From: Porites lobata
Taxonomy: Eukaryota; Cnidaria; Anthozoa; Scleractinia; Poritidae
DNA length: 64,000 nucleotides
Assembly: GCA_942486035.1 (NCBI GenBank)
Contig: CALNXK010000008.1
Coordinates: 5,640,001 to 5,704,000 of the forward strand
Reading direction: 5' to 3'
Below are positions 10,723-21,271 of this stretch, one piece after another. The notes under the pieces were generated by a model that saw nothing but the letters and a program-made list of their open reading frames with translations, made no database searches and was not told the DNA's origin. A program made the position numbers and the translations under genes. Position 1 is the first letter of the stretch. Every line of letters starts with the position of its first letter.

Positions 10723-12015
10723 TTAAAATTGAACTGCAGCGATTTCCTTGGCAAACTCTTGGATGTTTGCTCTATGAGAAGGTTCGTCGTTGGTTGCAGT
10801 CTTAACAACAACACGAACCTTGTCATAAAATCCCATGGTCGTTGCAATCGCTTTCAGCATTCGTCCCATAGAATATATGTCACTGGCTGGACTGTACTGC
10901 CTGCACTTTACGACTTCAGGAGCAAGGTAACTTTTCACGTGGGCACTCTTCTCATGCGTCTTCCTCTCGTTCACAGTTATCGTGGCAGCAGAACGTATTC
11001 TTGTGCTTTTGCCGAAATCAATAAGTACTGGGGCGTACTTTTCAGAAACAGTTTGATCAAGCACCACATTATTGCTTTTAATGTCATTGTGCAAAAATCC
11101 TTTCCAATGCACGTGCTCTAAGGCGGAGCAGATCTTCACAAATAAATGAACACATTCGGTAGGCGTTATCATTTTGTTCTTTGCAGCTTGGTGAAGGGTC
11201 ACACTTCTTTCGTTGACACCGTGGAACTGCGTTAAAACACAAAATGGTGTATTTGCTGTTGTGATGCCTATAAGCATAGGCAGTCCGTCATGGTCCCCAA
11301 GTGCAGTAAGCACTTCTGCTTCGTGGATCACTTCACGCTTGGCCCTTAACTTGTCCTCTTCTGTATCCCTGTGTATCATCTTCTTTACAACCACGTCGAT
11401 TCCCCTGTAACGGGCACGGTAGCATTGCCCGTAGCTTCCACTACCAACAGCATCTAGAGGCAAATAGTCTATATGCCCTGGCTCTAGTTCCTTTATCAAG
11501 CTCTTCTCCTTAAGGACAATGTGTTTTTTAACTGCACCCAGATTTCTCCTGGATGAAGCTGGCATGTGCTGCGGTGGTCGATTCGAAGGTGCGTCATAGG
11601 GTTTTTGCTTGGAATGCTTGCGAGATTTTCCATCTGCCAAGGCCTGCATTGTCTTTGAAGAGTTTCCTTTGACGGCTAAGCTCAACATCAAAGCACTTCT
11701 TGAGTTTGCGGCTGCCAGTTGCCCTTTTGGCTTGATCTCCTTGGTGAGGCTTTTTGACTTGGATGCATGAACTTTTGGAGAATTTTTTAAGGAACTTGCT
11801 TTTTTCTTTGTATCCACCAAAGTTCTCTTTTGCTCCTCGATAGCTACTTTCCTCTCTTCGCTACCATCGTTTCTAGCATTTGTGGAAGAGCTGGACTTTG
11901 CCCGCTTAGCCTGTTGCTTTCTTTTTTTCCACTCTTTTCGCTGTTTTCTCCTCTCTTCTTGCGTATTCTCGCGAGATTTTCGTTTTCTGCCCTTGTTGTC
12001 GTCATTAGCGTCCAT
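10723..12015 (-). CDS. Intronless non-RD protein kinase with basic N-terminal tail
   Basis: 430 residues from the preferred Met at 12015 (an upstream in-frame Met at 12036 would add seven). Residues 1-165 are low-complexity and Lys/Arg-rich (EERRKQRKEWKKRKQQAKRA), probably nuclear or nucleolar. The kinase domain covers about 180-430. It has the glycine loop GSGSYG, the VAIK-type lysine in VVVKKM, LHNDIKSNN as catalytic loop, DFGKS as DFG motif and LAPEV as APE motif. All core catalytic residues are present, but the HRD arginine is Asn, making it a non-RD kinase, usually not controlled by activation-loop phosphorylation. The substrate is unknown. The absence of introns beside heavily spliced neighbours suggests a retrogene origin (inference). 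It is divergently placed from copy A with about 0.5 kb between. Confidence 0.9.
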   Translation of the reverse strand: MDANDDNKGRKRKSRENTQEERRKQRKEWKKRKQQAKRAKSSSSTNARNDGSEERKVAIEEQKRTLVDTKKKASSLKNSPKVHASKSKSLTKEIKPKGQLAAANSRSALMLSLAVKGNSSKTMQALADGKSRKHSKQKPYDAPSNRPPQHMPASSRRNLGAVKKHIVLKEKSLIKELEPGHIDYLPLDAVGSGSYGQCYRARYRGIDVVVKKMIHRDTEEDKLRAKREVIHEAEVLTALGDHDGLPMLIGITTANTPFCVLTQFHGVNERSVTLHQAAKNKMITPTECVHLFVKICSALEHVHWKGFLHNDIKSNNVVLDQTVSEKYAPVLIDFGKSTRIRSAATITVNERKTHEKSAHVKSYLAPEVVKCRQYSPASDIYSMGRMLKAIATTMGFYDKVRVVVKTATNDEPSHRANIQEFAKEIAAVQF

Positions 12016-12036
12016 AACGGATAAGCAGTCGAACAC

Positions 12037-12539
12037 TTAAGCTAAAAAAATTACTCTAGAGATGCGCTTGAAAATCGCTCACTCTCGGGTTATTTTAACC
12101 GCGTTCCGTGTGAAAGGTTTCGCGCACCAGGTAGCGTATAGGTCACGTTTTAAGCAGGTAAAAATTTATCAATCCCGAAGAAGGTCGAATGACAGAAAAA
12201 AAACTTTCACGTGTCCATAAAAATCAAGTCTTTCTTTTGGTCAGCTAAAGTCAATGTGACTACAAAGAGCGCATTGAAACGTTTTAAAGACATCAATATA
12301 ACATGAAAGAGTACAAAAAGGTTACTTTTTTGCGTTCTCGATTAACACTGCAGCGGGGTTCAAAACCACAAAATGGCATCACCAGGCATCTTAAGCTTCC
12401 TGTCTGTTATCTTTGATGCGTCAGGGAAGATCATGTATCAAGCGACTGACTTTTGCGAAATTAAATTTCACACCTAAGAATTTAATTAGCATAGCGTCTT
12501 TAGCAACTGTGGCTTCCACCAGCGTCCAAAAAATTCTCT
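12037..12539. other. Divergent intergenic region between kinase and copy A
   Basis: About 500 bases separating head-to-head starts, so probably holding both promoters. A short frame starting ATG at 12373 (MASPGILSFLSVIF) ends after some 34 residues and is not convincing. No copy of the membrane-anchor exon found in the sister genes is visible here. Confidence 0.4.
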
Positions 12540-15331
12540 ATGAGGCCCCTCATGGAAGTTCAGCTGGCCATGAGTAGCCTGGCCTGCAAGGTTAACTGCC
12601 CGAAAGGAATTAGGGGAAGACGAGGAAAGACTGGTCCTCGGGGAAATCAGGGTCCACCCGGTCCTCAAGGACCCCAGGGACGTAAAGGAAACAGAGGTGC
12701 TCAAGGAGATCAGGGACCACCTGGGCCTAAAGGCGATCAGGGCCCTCAAGGACCAAAGGGCGATCCTGGTGAATCCGTCTCAGCTCCTTCTATTGTGTCA
12801 CCTCCGATGTCCATGGTGGTAAACGAAACTGATATAGCCTTGTTGCAGTGTGAGGTTAAAGGAAATCCAACACCCCAGGTCACATGGCTGAAACAAAATT
12901 CCAGCATCTCTTTGGACAAACGTATTGTAAAATCAGGTGGTCGACTGATGATTCGAGATGTGACATCACAGGACAGAGGGGTGTACACGTGTAGGGCGAG
13001 AAACATTCTTGGAGTCATGATCTCATCGGCCACATTAACTGTTCAAGGTAATTTACTTCCCAATACCAACGTGTCAGTAGTCTTATTTCGCTGTCAAACA
13101 TCTAAACAACTAAATACTGTTTAATACAGCTCTAGCAAAAGTGCATCGGATCGATCTCTTGGATATACACTGGTTAGGATGCTTACATGCCCAAATGTTT
13201 TGTGTCCCATTCAACTATCACCCCAGAGGTTGTCCATAGTCATAAGAAAAAATTTTATCATGGAAACAATGCAAATTGACCTGTTTGGCTTCAACATTTC
13301 AATTCCTTGTATAAAAGCGATCGATGCTGGCACGCCGACGTCACCCATTGATATTATTCTGCCATCCAGAAGCGTATTTAACGGTTCTTGAAATCAATTT
13401 TTTTTGTTTCACTCGTTACAAATTCGAATATCAAACACAATGTCTGTCACAGTGATGGCTCCGATTATCTTGAATAGGACACCGCTGTACAAAAAATTCT
13501 CTTAAGAAGTTGGTGCTGCAGTTAAGCAGAACAAAATTACTAGACAAGATTCTTCTTACTTGACATATGACAGTAATTAACTGTATTCAATATGGAATCG
13601 TGAAAGCCCCGCTTATGACCTAGTGTAAATCAAATATCTTGTATTCGCGAGGGGAGTCAAAAGCTCGACGGGGTCGGAGGCCATCGGAAGAATCGGAACG
13701 TCTCTAGTCTCTTCCGACTCCGGCTTATCCCTTCACCGCTTATAATCTGGTAAAAACCAGTTTGTGGGAGTTGCAAATAGAAGCGGAAGAATACAGAAAT
13801 CATTTGCTCCCCACGTTTTGTGATAGGCTTGCTTCTTCTGCGTCTGGCCGCGACTTCGAAAATTTGATTTTCAACAGATCGTCATGATCGGAGTCGTAAA
13901 TCAGTACACTGTGTGAGTCTTTGACACCGACTCGATCCGCTGTTGAAAATCTGAACCGTCAGACTTCACAGGGGCGACGGCCTTACAAAAGGCTTTACGC
14001 TGGTTTCGTTAAACTGCACGGAGTAATTTTTGTTCACAAATATGAAATTAATGTATTTCTTTTTCCATGTCTGTTCCCTCATTCATTCTTTTCCATCTCG
14101 TTGCTAAGGTTAACTTACAGAAAACTCCTCATGGGTGCTCAAAGTAATCGGGTGATATGTTCTTTCGTGTTTCTTAATTGCAGTTGCTGCATTGATCACA
14201 CAAAAGCCCTCCTCTGTTATCGTTGAAGAAGGAGAAAACGTGACCCTAGTGTGCAAAGCTTCTGGTCAACCGATGCCAACGGTGACGTGGCGAAAAGCAT
14301 TTGGTCACTTGCCAAGAGGAAAAACTACAGTGATCGATGGGAATGTGAGCATAGAAAGTGTAACAAAGGCAGATGGTGGGACATACGCATGCTCAGAAAA
14401 AAATCTCCTTGGAGAAGACTCTGCTGTCGCCCTAGTAGCTGTGATTGACAGGCTTACATTTACTCTGACACCTCCCATAAAGTTCGTAGCCTCTGAATTA
14501 GGTAACCTGATGCTCAATTGCCAGGCTCAGGGATCCATTGAGAATTCTTGGAAAAGAACCAACAAAAATCTTCCTCAAAACCACGTTGTCTTTCCAAACG
14601 GAACTTTATTTCTCAGGAACGTGTCAACAAAAGATGCCGGAACTTACACATGTGTAGCTAAAAATTATCAACGAACAATTAAGGCATCGTCTATTGTTGA
14701 AGTGCAAAAGGAAACGTCTTGTAGCGGCATTAAATCAGGCCGCAGTGGAAGTTCATCAGGTAATTATATTATTGACCCTGATGGCAAAGGAGGCGTGGCA
14801 CCGTTCAGTGTGTATTGTGATATGAGTGACAAGGGAGGAGTTGGCGTGACAGTCATCAGTCACGATAGTGAGAGTAGAACCTATGTTGGTAACATTCCCG
14901 GATGTAATTTGGATAACCCTGGTTGTTACAGTAGAGATGTGACTTATAGTGGAGTCAGCACCGCTCAGTTGGCAGCACTCACTCGAGTCTCACAAAACTG
15001 TGAACAGTTTATCAAGTTTGAGTGTAGCAGTGATGTATCCTTTGTACAGGAGTCAGTTGCCTGGTGGGTGTCACGTGATGGAAGGAAAATGAACTACTGG
15101 GGAGGAGCTGGTGGATCACCCAACATGTGCGCATGCGGAGTCACAAACTCTTGCTCCAATGGTCAAAAGTGTAATTGTCACGAGCAAAACAGGGGCTGGA
15201 AAGAAGACAGCGGTCTGCTGCTTGACAAGTCTGCTCTTCCTGTGTCACAAATCAGACTGGCGGACTTTGATCGTTCAGATGAAGAAGGATATCATACGCT
15301 AGGAAAACTCAAGTGTTATGGCCAGGCATGA
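12540..15331 (+). CDS. Copy A: collagen, three Ig domains, CNTNAP-like fibrinogen domain
   Basis: Two exons, 12540-13047 and 14184-15331, joined in phase 1, give 551 residues from the Met at 12540. Order: about 19 Gly-X-Y triplets (GPRGNQGPPGPQGPQG); Ig1 (C in LLQCEV, W in VTWLK, YTC); Ig2 (LVCKAS, VTWRK, YAC); Ig3 (LNCQAQ, SWKR, YTC); then a Cys-rich fibrinogen-like domain with IDPDGKGG, PFSVYCDMSD, CACGVTNSC and LPVSQIRLADFD, resembling contactin-associated proteins. Related copies begin with a membrane exon and an RxKR furin-like site. Neither is seen here: similarity to the sisters starts only near 12554. Without them no route to the cell surface is visible, so an unrecognised 5' exon is likely. 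Probable role: adhesion or matrix protein (inference from domains). Confidence 0.85.
13048..14183 (+). other. Intron of copy A
   Basis: Starts gtaatt, ends ttaattgcag. Its 3' part shares blocks with the corresponding intron of copy B (ACAGGGGCGACGGCCTTAC at about 13966 and about 28098), showing that introns were duplicated together with exons. Short open frames inside are chance. Confidence 0.8.
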
Positions 15332-15352
15332 GATTCCTTTAAAAAAATTAAG

Positions 15353-15409
<57 letters not shown>
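15353..15409. repeat. (TA)n microsatellite
   Basis: About 57 bases of TA with one G interruption, shortly after the stop codon of copy A, in its presumed 3' untranslated region. Confidence 0.95.
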
Positions 15410-15411
<2 letters not shown>

Positions 15412-16730
15412 AAAGTTAATTAATGCAGCTAAACGAAGCAAAAAAATTGAATTGTCGTTAAAACAAACATTTCCATTTTTTCGTGCTTCTTTTTGCTTAC
15501 TGACGACATATTGGGGAAACGACCCACCAGAATACGAGTTCGTCAGTGATCCAGGAATAATCGTATGCAAATGAATTCCGAACTGACAGTCGTTTTCAAG
15601 ACAGCAGTACCTGAAATCTCTCAATTATCCCTTTTTCCAAAAAACTTAAAGAAATAAATGTCAGCTGCCATTTATTTTGGTAACATTGAAAGGCCAAGGA
15701 CTCGACAAAGGTTCCATCCCAACCCTCCCGATTCCACCTGAGTAGGTGCGCACCCTCCTGTCCCTTTTTTAAGGTTTTCTCTTCTGTACTTCTTTTTTAC
15801 AAGGAAAACCTCAACAAAGTAATTGTTGCTTTAGTTTACGGCTATGCTCGATGTAACGTGGATATGAGGACTGAAATTTACAAATATGACAATAAGAAAT
15901 GCGTATTGGTACATGAACAAGGGTTATGGGGCTATATTTCAGCCCAGCTGCGATTCATAAAACAAAAACGTCATTTTTTTAAATTTAATCTTAGGCCCTA
16001 AGTAAAGTTTAATTTCTTAAGGGGCGGTAATAAAGATTTGCGATATTGTCTTAAAAAATTCTACATATACACCAAGTGACCTAGTGATCTAGAACGCTGG
16101 ATACAGGTCTCTGGCATTCTTGTTAGTTATACATTTTAATTCGACCAGGGATTAAAAAAGAAAGAAAGCAAACTTCTCAGCATACCCTTCTTACGTCCAC
16201 AGTTTGAATCTGTGTTTTGCCCTCAGTGACTTGAAAAAAGATTCTTGTAGCTTATTTTTGCTCTGTTTCTATCAATTTATTGTTTCGGTTTGTTCAATGC
16301 GTTCGACGAAGGACAACGCTTACTATTCGACTCCCGCAGGAGATCCTAAGGGTGTGAAAATGGCTCTACATCTGCTAATCAAAATTAATATAAAATGTAT
16401 AGTATATCTATATTCAGCTAGAAAAAATAGATCATTAAATCAGGAGCAAAAATGTGCGTGGAAAAAAAAACTAACTAAATAATTAATGAACTAACACGTC
16501 ATCATCGAACCTCTCACCACACCCCTTTACGAAGATATAGGTCTCTTCAGTAGCATCATTTTACTTGTTACGATTTCTGGGGTCAGTATTTCTGTCTTTA
16601 AGGGTACAATGAGGACCATTTTTGTGCTCCTGTAAGGTTATTATATGTTTTCTTATCGTGCCCGGACGAACAGTTATGTGTAGCCTTTAACAGTGTGGCA
16701 CAAACTTTTTGCGGGAGTTTAACACCATGC
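15410..16730. other. Intergenic, no gene recognised
   Basis: AT-rich DNA downstream of copy A. The beginning is similar to the 3' flank of copy B (both keep a degenerate tract after the stop), so the duplication unit extends beyond the coding exons. No credible open frame. Confidence 0.4.
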
Positions 16731-16734
16731 ACCT

Positions 16735-16990
16735 CTATACCTCACCATACACCCTTATACATCACCATACATCCGCGTAGGGGAGGTGTAGGGGTGCATG
16801 GTATTATATATGGGTGCTGACATGAGTGTATGATGATGTATACTGGGGTGCATGGTGTTATAGCACGTGGATGTATGGTGATGTAGAGAGGTATATGGTG
16901 AGGTGTAGGGGTGCATGGTGTTGGATGGTGATGTATGGGGTTGAATGGCGTTGTACAGAGGTGTATGGTGGTGTTTAGTGCTGTATAGTT
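16735..16990. repeat. Degenerate GTG/ATG-rich minisatellite
   Basis: Imperfect repeats around GGTGTATGGTGATGTA and GGGGTGCATGGTGTT, strand-asymmetric (plus strand rich in G and T). Units vary from about 13 to 17 bases. The complementary strand gives His/Pro/Thr-rich frames, which are by-products. Confidence 0.7.
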
Positions 16991-17142
16991 GAGAAAAACT
17001 ATAATAATGAAATACATAAGGTTTGTTTAGGTAAACCATAATAAGCATATATTTAGGTACATAGTAATAATCATAGATAAATTACCTACCGATTTTATCC
17101 AATTTTTTAAAAAATTTTCTGTACTAGAACGTTAATTTTTGT

Positions 17143-17450
17143 ACTGAAATTTATATTTCTCTACTGGGATATATATTGTTGTACTGTTGTATACATGTAT
17201 TTTATTGTACTGAAGAATGTAGTCCCACAACCTATGAATATGTTTGTTCTGGAGATTATGTTTGTTTACTGAGAGATAATTTTTTTGTACTGGAGCTATT
17301 ATCTGTGTACTAAGAATTGGAGATATCTTTCTATAGTGGAGTGAATAGTTTGGTACTGAAATTAACATTTCTCTATTGGGATACATATTGTTGTACTGGT
17401 GTTTATTTTAATGTACTGGTAAATATACTTGAACAACCGATGAATATGTT
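17143..17450. repeat. Two diverged ~207-bp tandem units built on a GTACTG motif
   Basis: 17143-17250 and 17352-17455 align: both run GTACTGAAATT, TTTCTCTA, TATTGTTGTACTG and end CCGATGAATATGTTTGT or CCTATGAATATGTTTGT. GTACTG recurs many times between, so the block looks like a higher-order satellite remnant. Confidence 0.65.
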
Positions 17451-17459
17451 TGTGTTCTA

Positions 17460-18770
17460 AGATTGCAGTAACAAAATATGAATTTGTGTCCCGGAGGATA
17501 CTGCCATATATGGGCAATATAGGTATGTGTCGCTGTGAAGGGTATGGTTTTCAAGCAGTTTACTGTTTTCTGGAACTCAGCTACTCTAGGATAGGGCGGA
17601 TTTGGGGAGTTTACTCTGGTATAGGGTACCAAAATTCAGCTGAACTAGCTCTGGTATAGGTTAAGGGTTCCAGGGTCCCAGCAAAACATCCCCACCCAGA
17701 AATTCCTAAAGTACCCCCGATTTGTGTATGTATTGCCTTTGTGAGCCACTGTATAAAATCACATCCCATACATGATTTCAAACAGAAAAAGACATTCTAC
17801 ATTAAAAAGCAATCTCTAAGCTTTCAAAATATGCTTTCAAAACTGTGGGCAACAACTGAAATGAATTTTTGGGGACGCAAAATTCACGGAACACGTGAGT
17901 GTAATTTGACCTTTCTGCCTTGGGAGTTAAGAGGTTCGGCGCGACACAAATCAATCCTCCAACAAATGTTTCAGCTAAAATACGTTTAATTTAGGCAATC
18001 TCAAGTCCCACAGTAATACATAGATGCTTCATATACATTAGGTGGAAAGTTTCATGCCATTTTGTCAGCCGTAAAAGAACTATTATTCTTGCCTTCAGGT
18101 GCAGTATTTGAACTCGCTTCGCTAATGTAGACATGTGGGTCAAGTTCTTATCACGAAACTACACAAGTTTTCAAAATCTACATCAAATGCCTATCCTGTC
18201 TAGTATATATACTGAGGTCTACAATTTGTTTGTTTGTACCTTGTGTCCTTGTTTGACTTCATTTCCGCAAAGAAGCTGAGACATGAAAATTGTACTACGA
18301 AATTCCCTCTCGCGCTCGACATGTCATGTGTCTCGTGAAAGAGCCGTTTTAGACCTGATTGCGTTATGTACCCCATTTTTACGCCCCACCCATTTTTAAG
18401 GGATAGCCCTGGGACGAGGCTGCATGACACACAGCGATTATTTCTGATTTGTGTGAAAGAAAATCCATCTCCTAACCTATATGTTATAGGTATGTGAACG
18501 TCATGTGAAAACCAAGAATACTTTCCAAAAGTTCTTGGGAAGAAAGTGTTCAAAAGTTATGTTTTCTACTATTAAAATTCGCAGTGCCAGTTATAAAATT
18601 TGTTGTTGTTGAATTGGTACCTCTTAGGGGTGGAAATGAATTTGGCGCACGCCCATAAAACAAGATTCTGGTACCTTTTAGGGGTGTTGTCGAAATTTTC
18701 CGACGAGCACCCCAGTCCCTTTTATAGGAGAGTACCCCCCGCGGGTCGAAGTCTACCGTGATATTAAGTT
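17460..18770. other. Intergenic, only degraded repeat-like sequence
   Basis: No gene seen. 18600-18740 has GGTACCTTTTAGGGGTG blocks and a C-rich end similar in style to the hAT-like MITE at 10448-10699, perhaps a decayed relative. No intact terminal repeats found. Confidence 0.4.
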
Positions 18771-18774
18771 ATTA

Positions 18775-19890
18775 GGGAGCTTAACCCTATTCGGACTGGG
18801 CTTTTTTGGTCAATCTGTGACTGGGGGGGGGGGCTCCTCGGACCCCCCTCTGTATCTCTGGAACCAATAATGCTAGGGTCATGAAATTTACACACAATGA
18901 TCATCTCCGTACAAAGAAGCCCCACACCCAGTTTTGACTTGCCTTGCCCAATGATGACGTCACAGTGACGTCATATTTCCATTTTTCAATGTTTCTTATT
19001 ATTTTTCCACTTAGATACGTAAAATATCAATAATATTGGTAAAGTCATCTCTTTAATATAATATACAATAAATATGCATATAAAATACACACTTGTACAG
19101 CGAGAAAAAGCAATAGGAAGCAATAAAATTTAAAATTTGAAATGGTTGTCGGCCATCTTGGATTTCCGTTTTTTTGTTAAAATTATAATTTAAAGCAACT
19201 TTCAAAGGAGAAAAAGCTCAGAATGTATAAAAGAAGTATCAAACTAATGTTTATTACCCAAACAAATGACTTCGGAAGTGTTATTTGGAAAATAGAGCAG
19301 CATATTTGTCAAAGCAAAAAAGTGACAAATTTTACCCCACCCCTCCCCCCCAAATATTTGATGTTAAAACATTTTGATGTAATTCAAAAACTAATCCCAA
19401 GCAAAGACCATTTTAACAACAAAAAGCACTATAAGTGTTAAAACGCGATCTTAAAACAAAAAAATCACCATTTTTTAAATTTTGGAAAACCTATGTGTCA
19501 GAAACTGGTTGCCATGGCAACATGATTAATCACATGGACATGGTAATAATACCAAAATGTTCCTAGATAAATTTTAGGAAAAGTCAGAAAATTTGAACGT
19601 CATAGCTCTTTCGGTGTAGGAGTTATCACGATTTTGCCGGGGGGGGGGTCGAAAAGCCCCCCCCCAGTCTGAATAGGGTTAAGCAGCAGCGTTTTGAGCG
19701 ACGGCTGACAACAGGTAGTGGACGTTTTGCACCATTTGGGAGTGGTTTGGTTGAAACTCTCGGGTAAATCCTTTTTAAGAGAAAAGAAACTTAGCAATAC
19801 AAATTTGCTAGAGTCAAGGCATATATATAGTGAGAAGGTCTCACTTCCGGTTGACGTGCGTCGCTCAAAAACGTCTTTGCTTAAGCTCCC
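18775..19890. mobile_element. TA-flanked MITE (218 bp) split by a TTAA element
   Basis: Left end GGGAGCTTAAGCAGCAGCG, read across the insertion, is matched by the inverted right end ending GCTTAAGCTCCC at 19890. GACG/CGTCGCTCAAAA arms extend the similarity to about 35 bp. The ends are flanked by TA at 18773-18774 and 19891-19892, as for Tc1/mariner-type insertions. Removing 898 bases inserted at the internal TTAA restores a 218-bp element. Confidence 0.85.
18781..19682. mobile_element. piggyBac-like non-autonomous element, TTAA target
   Basis: Starts TTAACCCTATTCGGACTGGG and ends CCAGTCTGAATAGGGTTAA, so the ends are inverted and each includes a TTAA. TTAA duplication with CCC...GGG ends is diagnostic of piggyBac-type cut-and-paste. 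Internal open frames are at most about 70 residues, so it is non-autonomous. It sits exactly in the TTAA of the outer MITE. Confidence 0.88.
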
Positions 19891-19892
19891 TA

Positions 19893-20800
19893 CATAGGTT
19901 AGCCTGTCTTCGTAATCGTTGGGTACTTGCCTTGTTTTATGTTAGTTTATTGTATTTATTGTATAGTGGTGTCTTTACTGTTATTTAGTCCATCTATAGA
20001 TAAACCTTGTACTTGTAATATGTCTTCAGCTCCCCACGCCTCGATTAGTTCATAAGCAATTTGCGGTTGAGAAGGTAATGTATATTTATCCAATTTTCAA
20101 TAAAATTTGTTGTTGTTGTTGTAAAGATGTGTATTGTAAGGCATGGATAAGGAGTCAATTACGTTGAACATGGAATTGGCTAAAACTCAATGTTACGAGC
20201 TCGAATGTTTTGAGGATAATTATTCACTGACTACCAGCACGCAGGCCAAGATGTCGGATTAACACAAGGAAGTTTAATCCCAAAGGAACATAGTCTTTGC
20301 ACGGCTTTAAAACACAGCATCCGCCGACACAAACTTGACTTGAACTTAAGTAAAACTAAACAGCCTCTGCCAATTATAACAAACTCTCACTTGAACTTCA
20401 GAAATCTTACGGCCTCCGCCAACTTGTAAACACAGAACTTGAAAATCGACCTTCGTCACAGTTGACTAACACAGCACTCCAGCTCTTGGGAGAAAAACTT
20501 AGTTTGTCAAAACAACTCGCTTGGAACTTGAACAACGTTTCACATAAGGTTATAGAAAATACTAAACAGGCGAATAGTAGTAGCCTTTCAACATATTTCA
20601 TGATTTCAGTTACTGAATGATGCAAATCTGCTGACTTATGCTCAAATGTGGACATGACCTAATTAATTATTCATAAATAATCCAAAAACGTGGAGGTCAC
20701 GGAACACATGACAGCAACTTTACTACGTAACACTCAACAAAGACAAAACTTCTTCGTGCTGCATTTTGTGACTTTAAATTCATCATAAGACAGTTCGAAA
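19893..20800. other. Intergenic, no gene recognised
   Basis: Contains a short (TTG)n run near 20108-20122. No coding region supported; the open frame on the minus strand at 20407-20655 has no recognisable features. Confidence 0.4.
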
Positions 20801-20804
20801 GGAG

Positions 20805-20875
20805 AGCTCACTCGTGAAATGTTTTTCTACACTCGAAGAGAAATTTCGTGTCTCTGCACGGCCATGTAATATCCT
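20805..20875. mobile_element. Half-copy of the 7450-7550 MITE family
   Basis: GCTCACTCGTGAAATGTTTT to GGCCATGTAATATCCT matches 7487-7553 with few changes; the left arm is missing. Confidence 0.8.
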
Positions 20876-20916
20876 CCATTTAATACTCGAGTAAATAAAA
20901 GACTAAACTCAAAGTG

Positions 20917-21270
20917 ATCTCAAGATATCTCGAAGTAATTCGGGTCTCATTTCGTGAAATAGCCGACAAGCCGAAAAGTCACGAACCAGCGCGCCCAATC
21001 TTGTTCCGATACTGGTGTATAGTTTCATAGCTATTTTTCACGGCAACTCACCTTGGGTCGTAATGGCGCAATCGGCTAATCCCTCAACTTAGAGTCTCCT
21101 CTGATCTGAAGGGTCGCACAGGTGAGTCGGTTCAAGCCCAGGGCAAGCCAAAATAATAATTCTTTCTTCCTCGATTAAGTTAAAGAATAAATCAAAGGAA
21201 TCGAAGTGATCTCGAGATATCTCGAACTAATTCGACTTTCACTTCGTCAAATACCCGAATAAAATCGAAA
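20917..21270. repeat. Diverged direct repeat about 288 bp apart
   Basis: GTGATCTCAAGATATCTCGA at about 20917 recurs as GTGATCTCGAGATATCTCGA at about 21205, followed in both by AATTCG..., TTCGT(G/C)AAATA and GCCCAATCTTG. The spacer holds the tRNA-like segment. Confidence 0.7.
21056..21150 (+). mobile_element. Possible tRNA-derived SINE head
   Basis: TGGCGCAATCGG resembles a pol III A box, and GGTTCAAGCCC, about 65 bases later, a B box. The spacing is long, as in class II tRNAs with a long variable arm. No clean cloverleaf acceptor stem is apparent, so a SINE or decayed tRNA is more likely than a working tRNA gene. Confidence 0.35.
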
Positions 21271-21271
21271 A

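Noticed and set aside
10729..11121. 130-residue plus-strand frame
   Set aside because: Antisense to the kinase domain; the kinase motifs on the minus strand explain the sequence.
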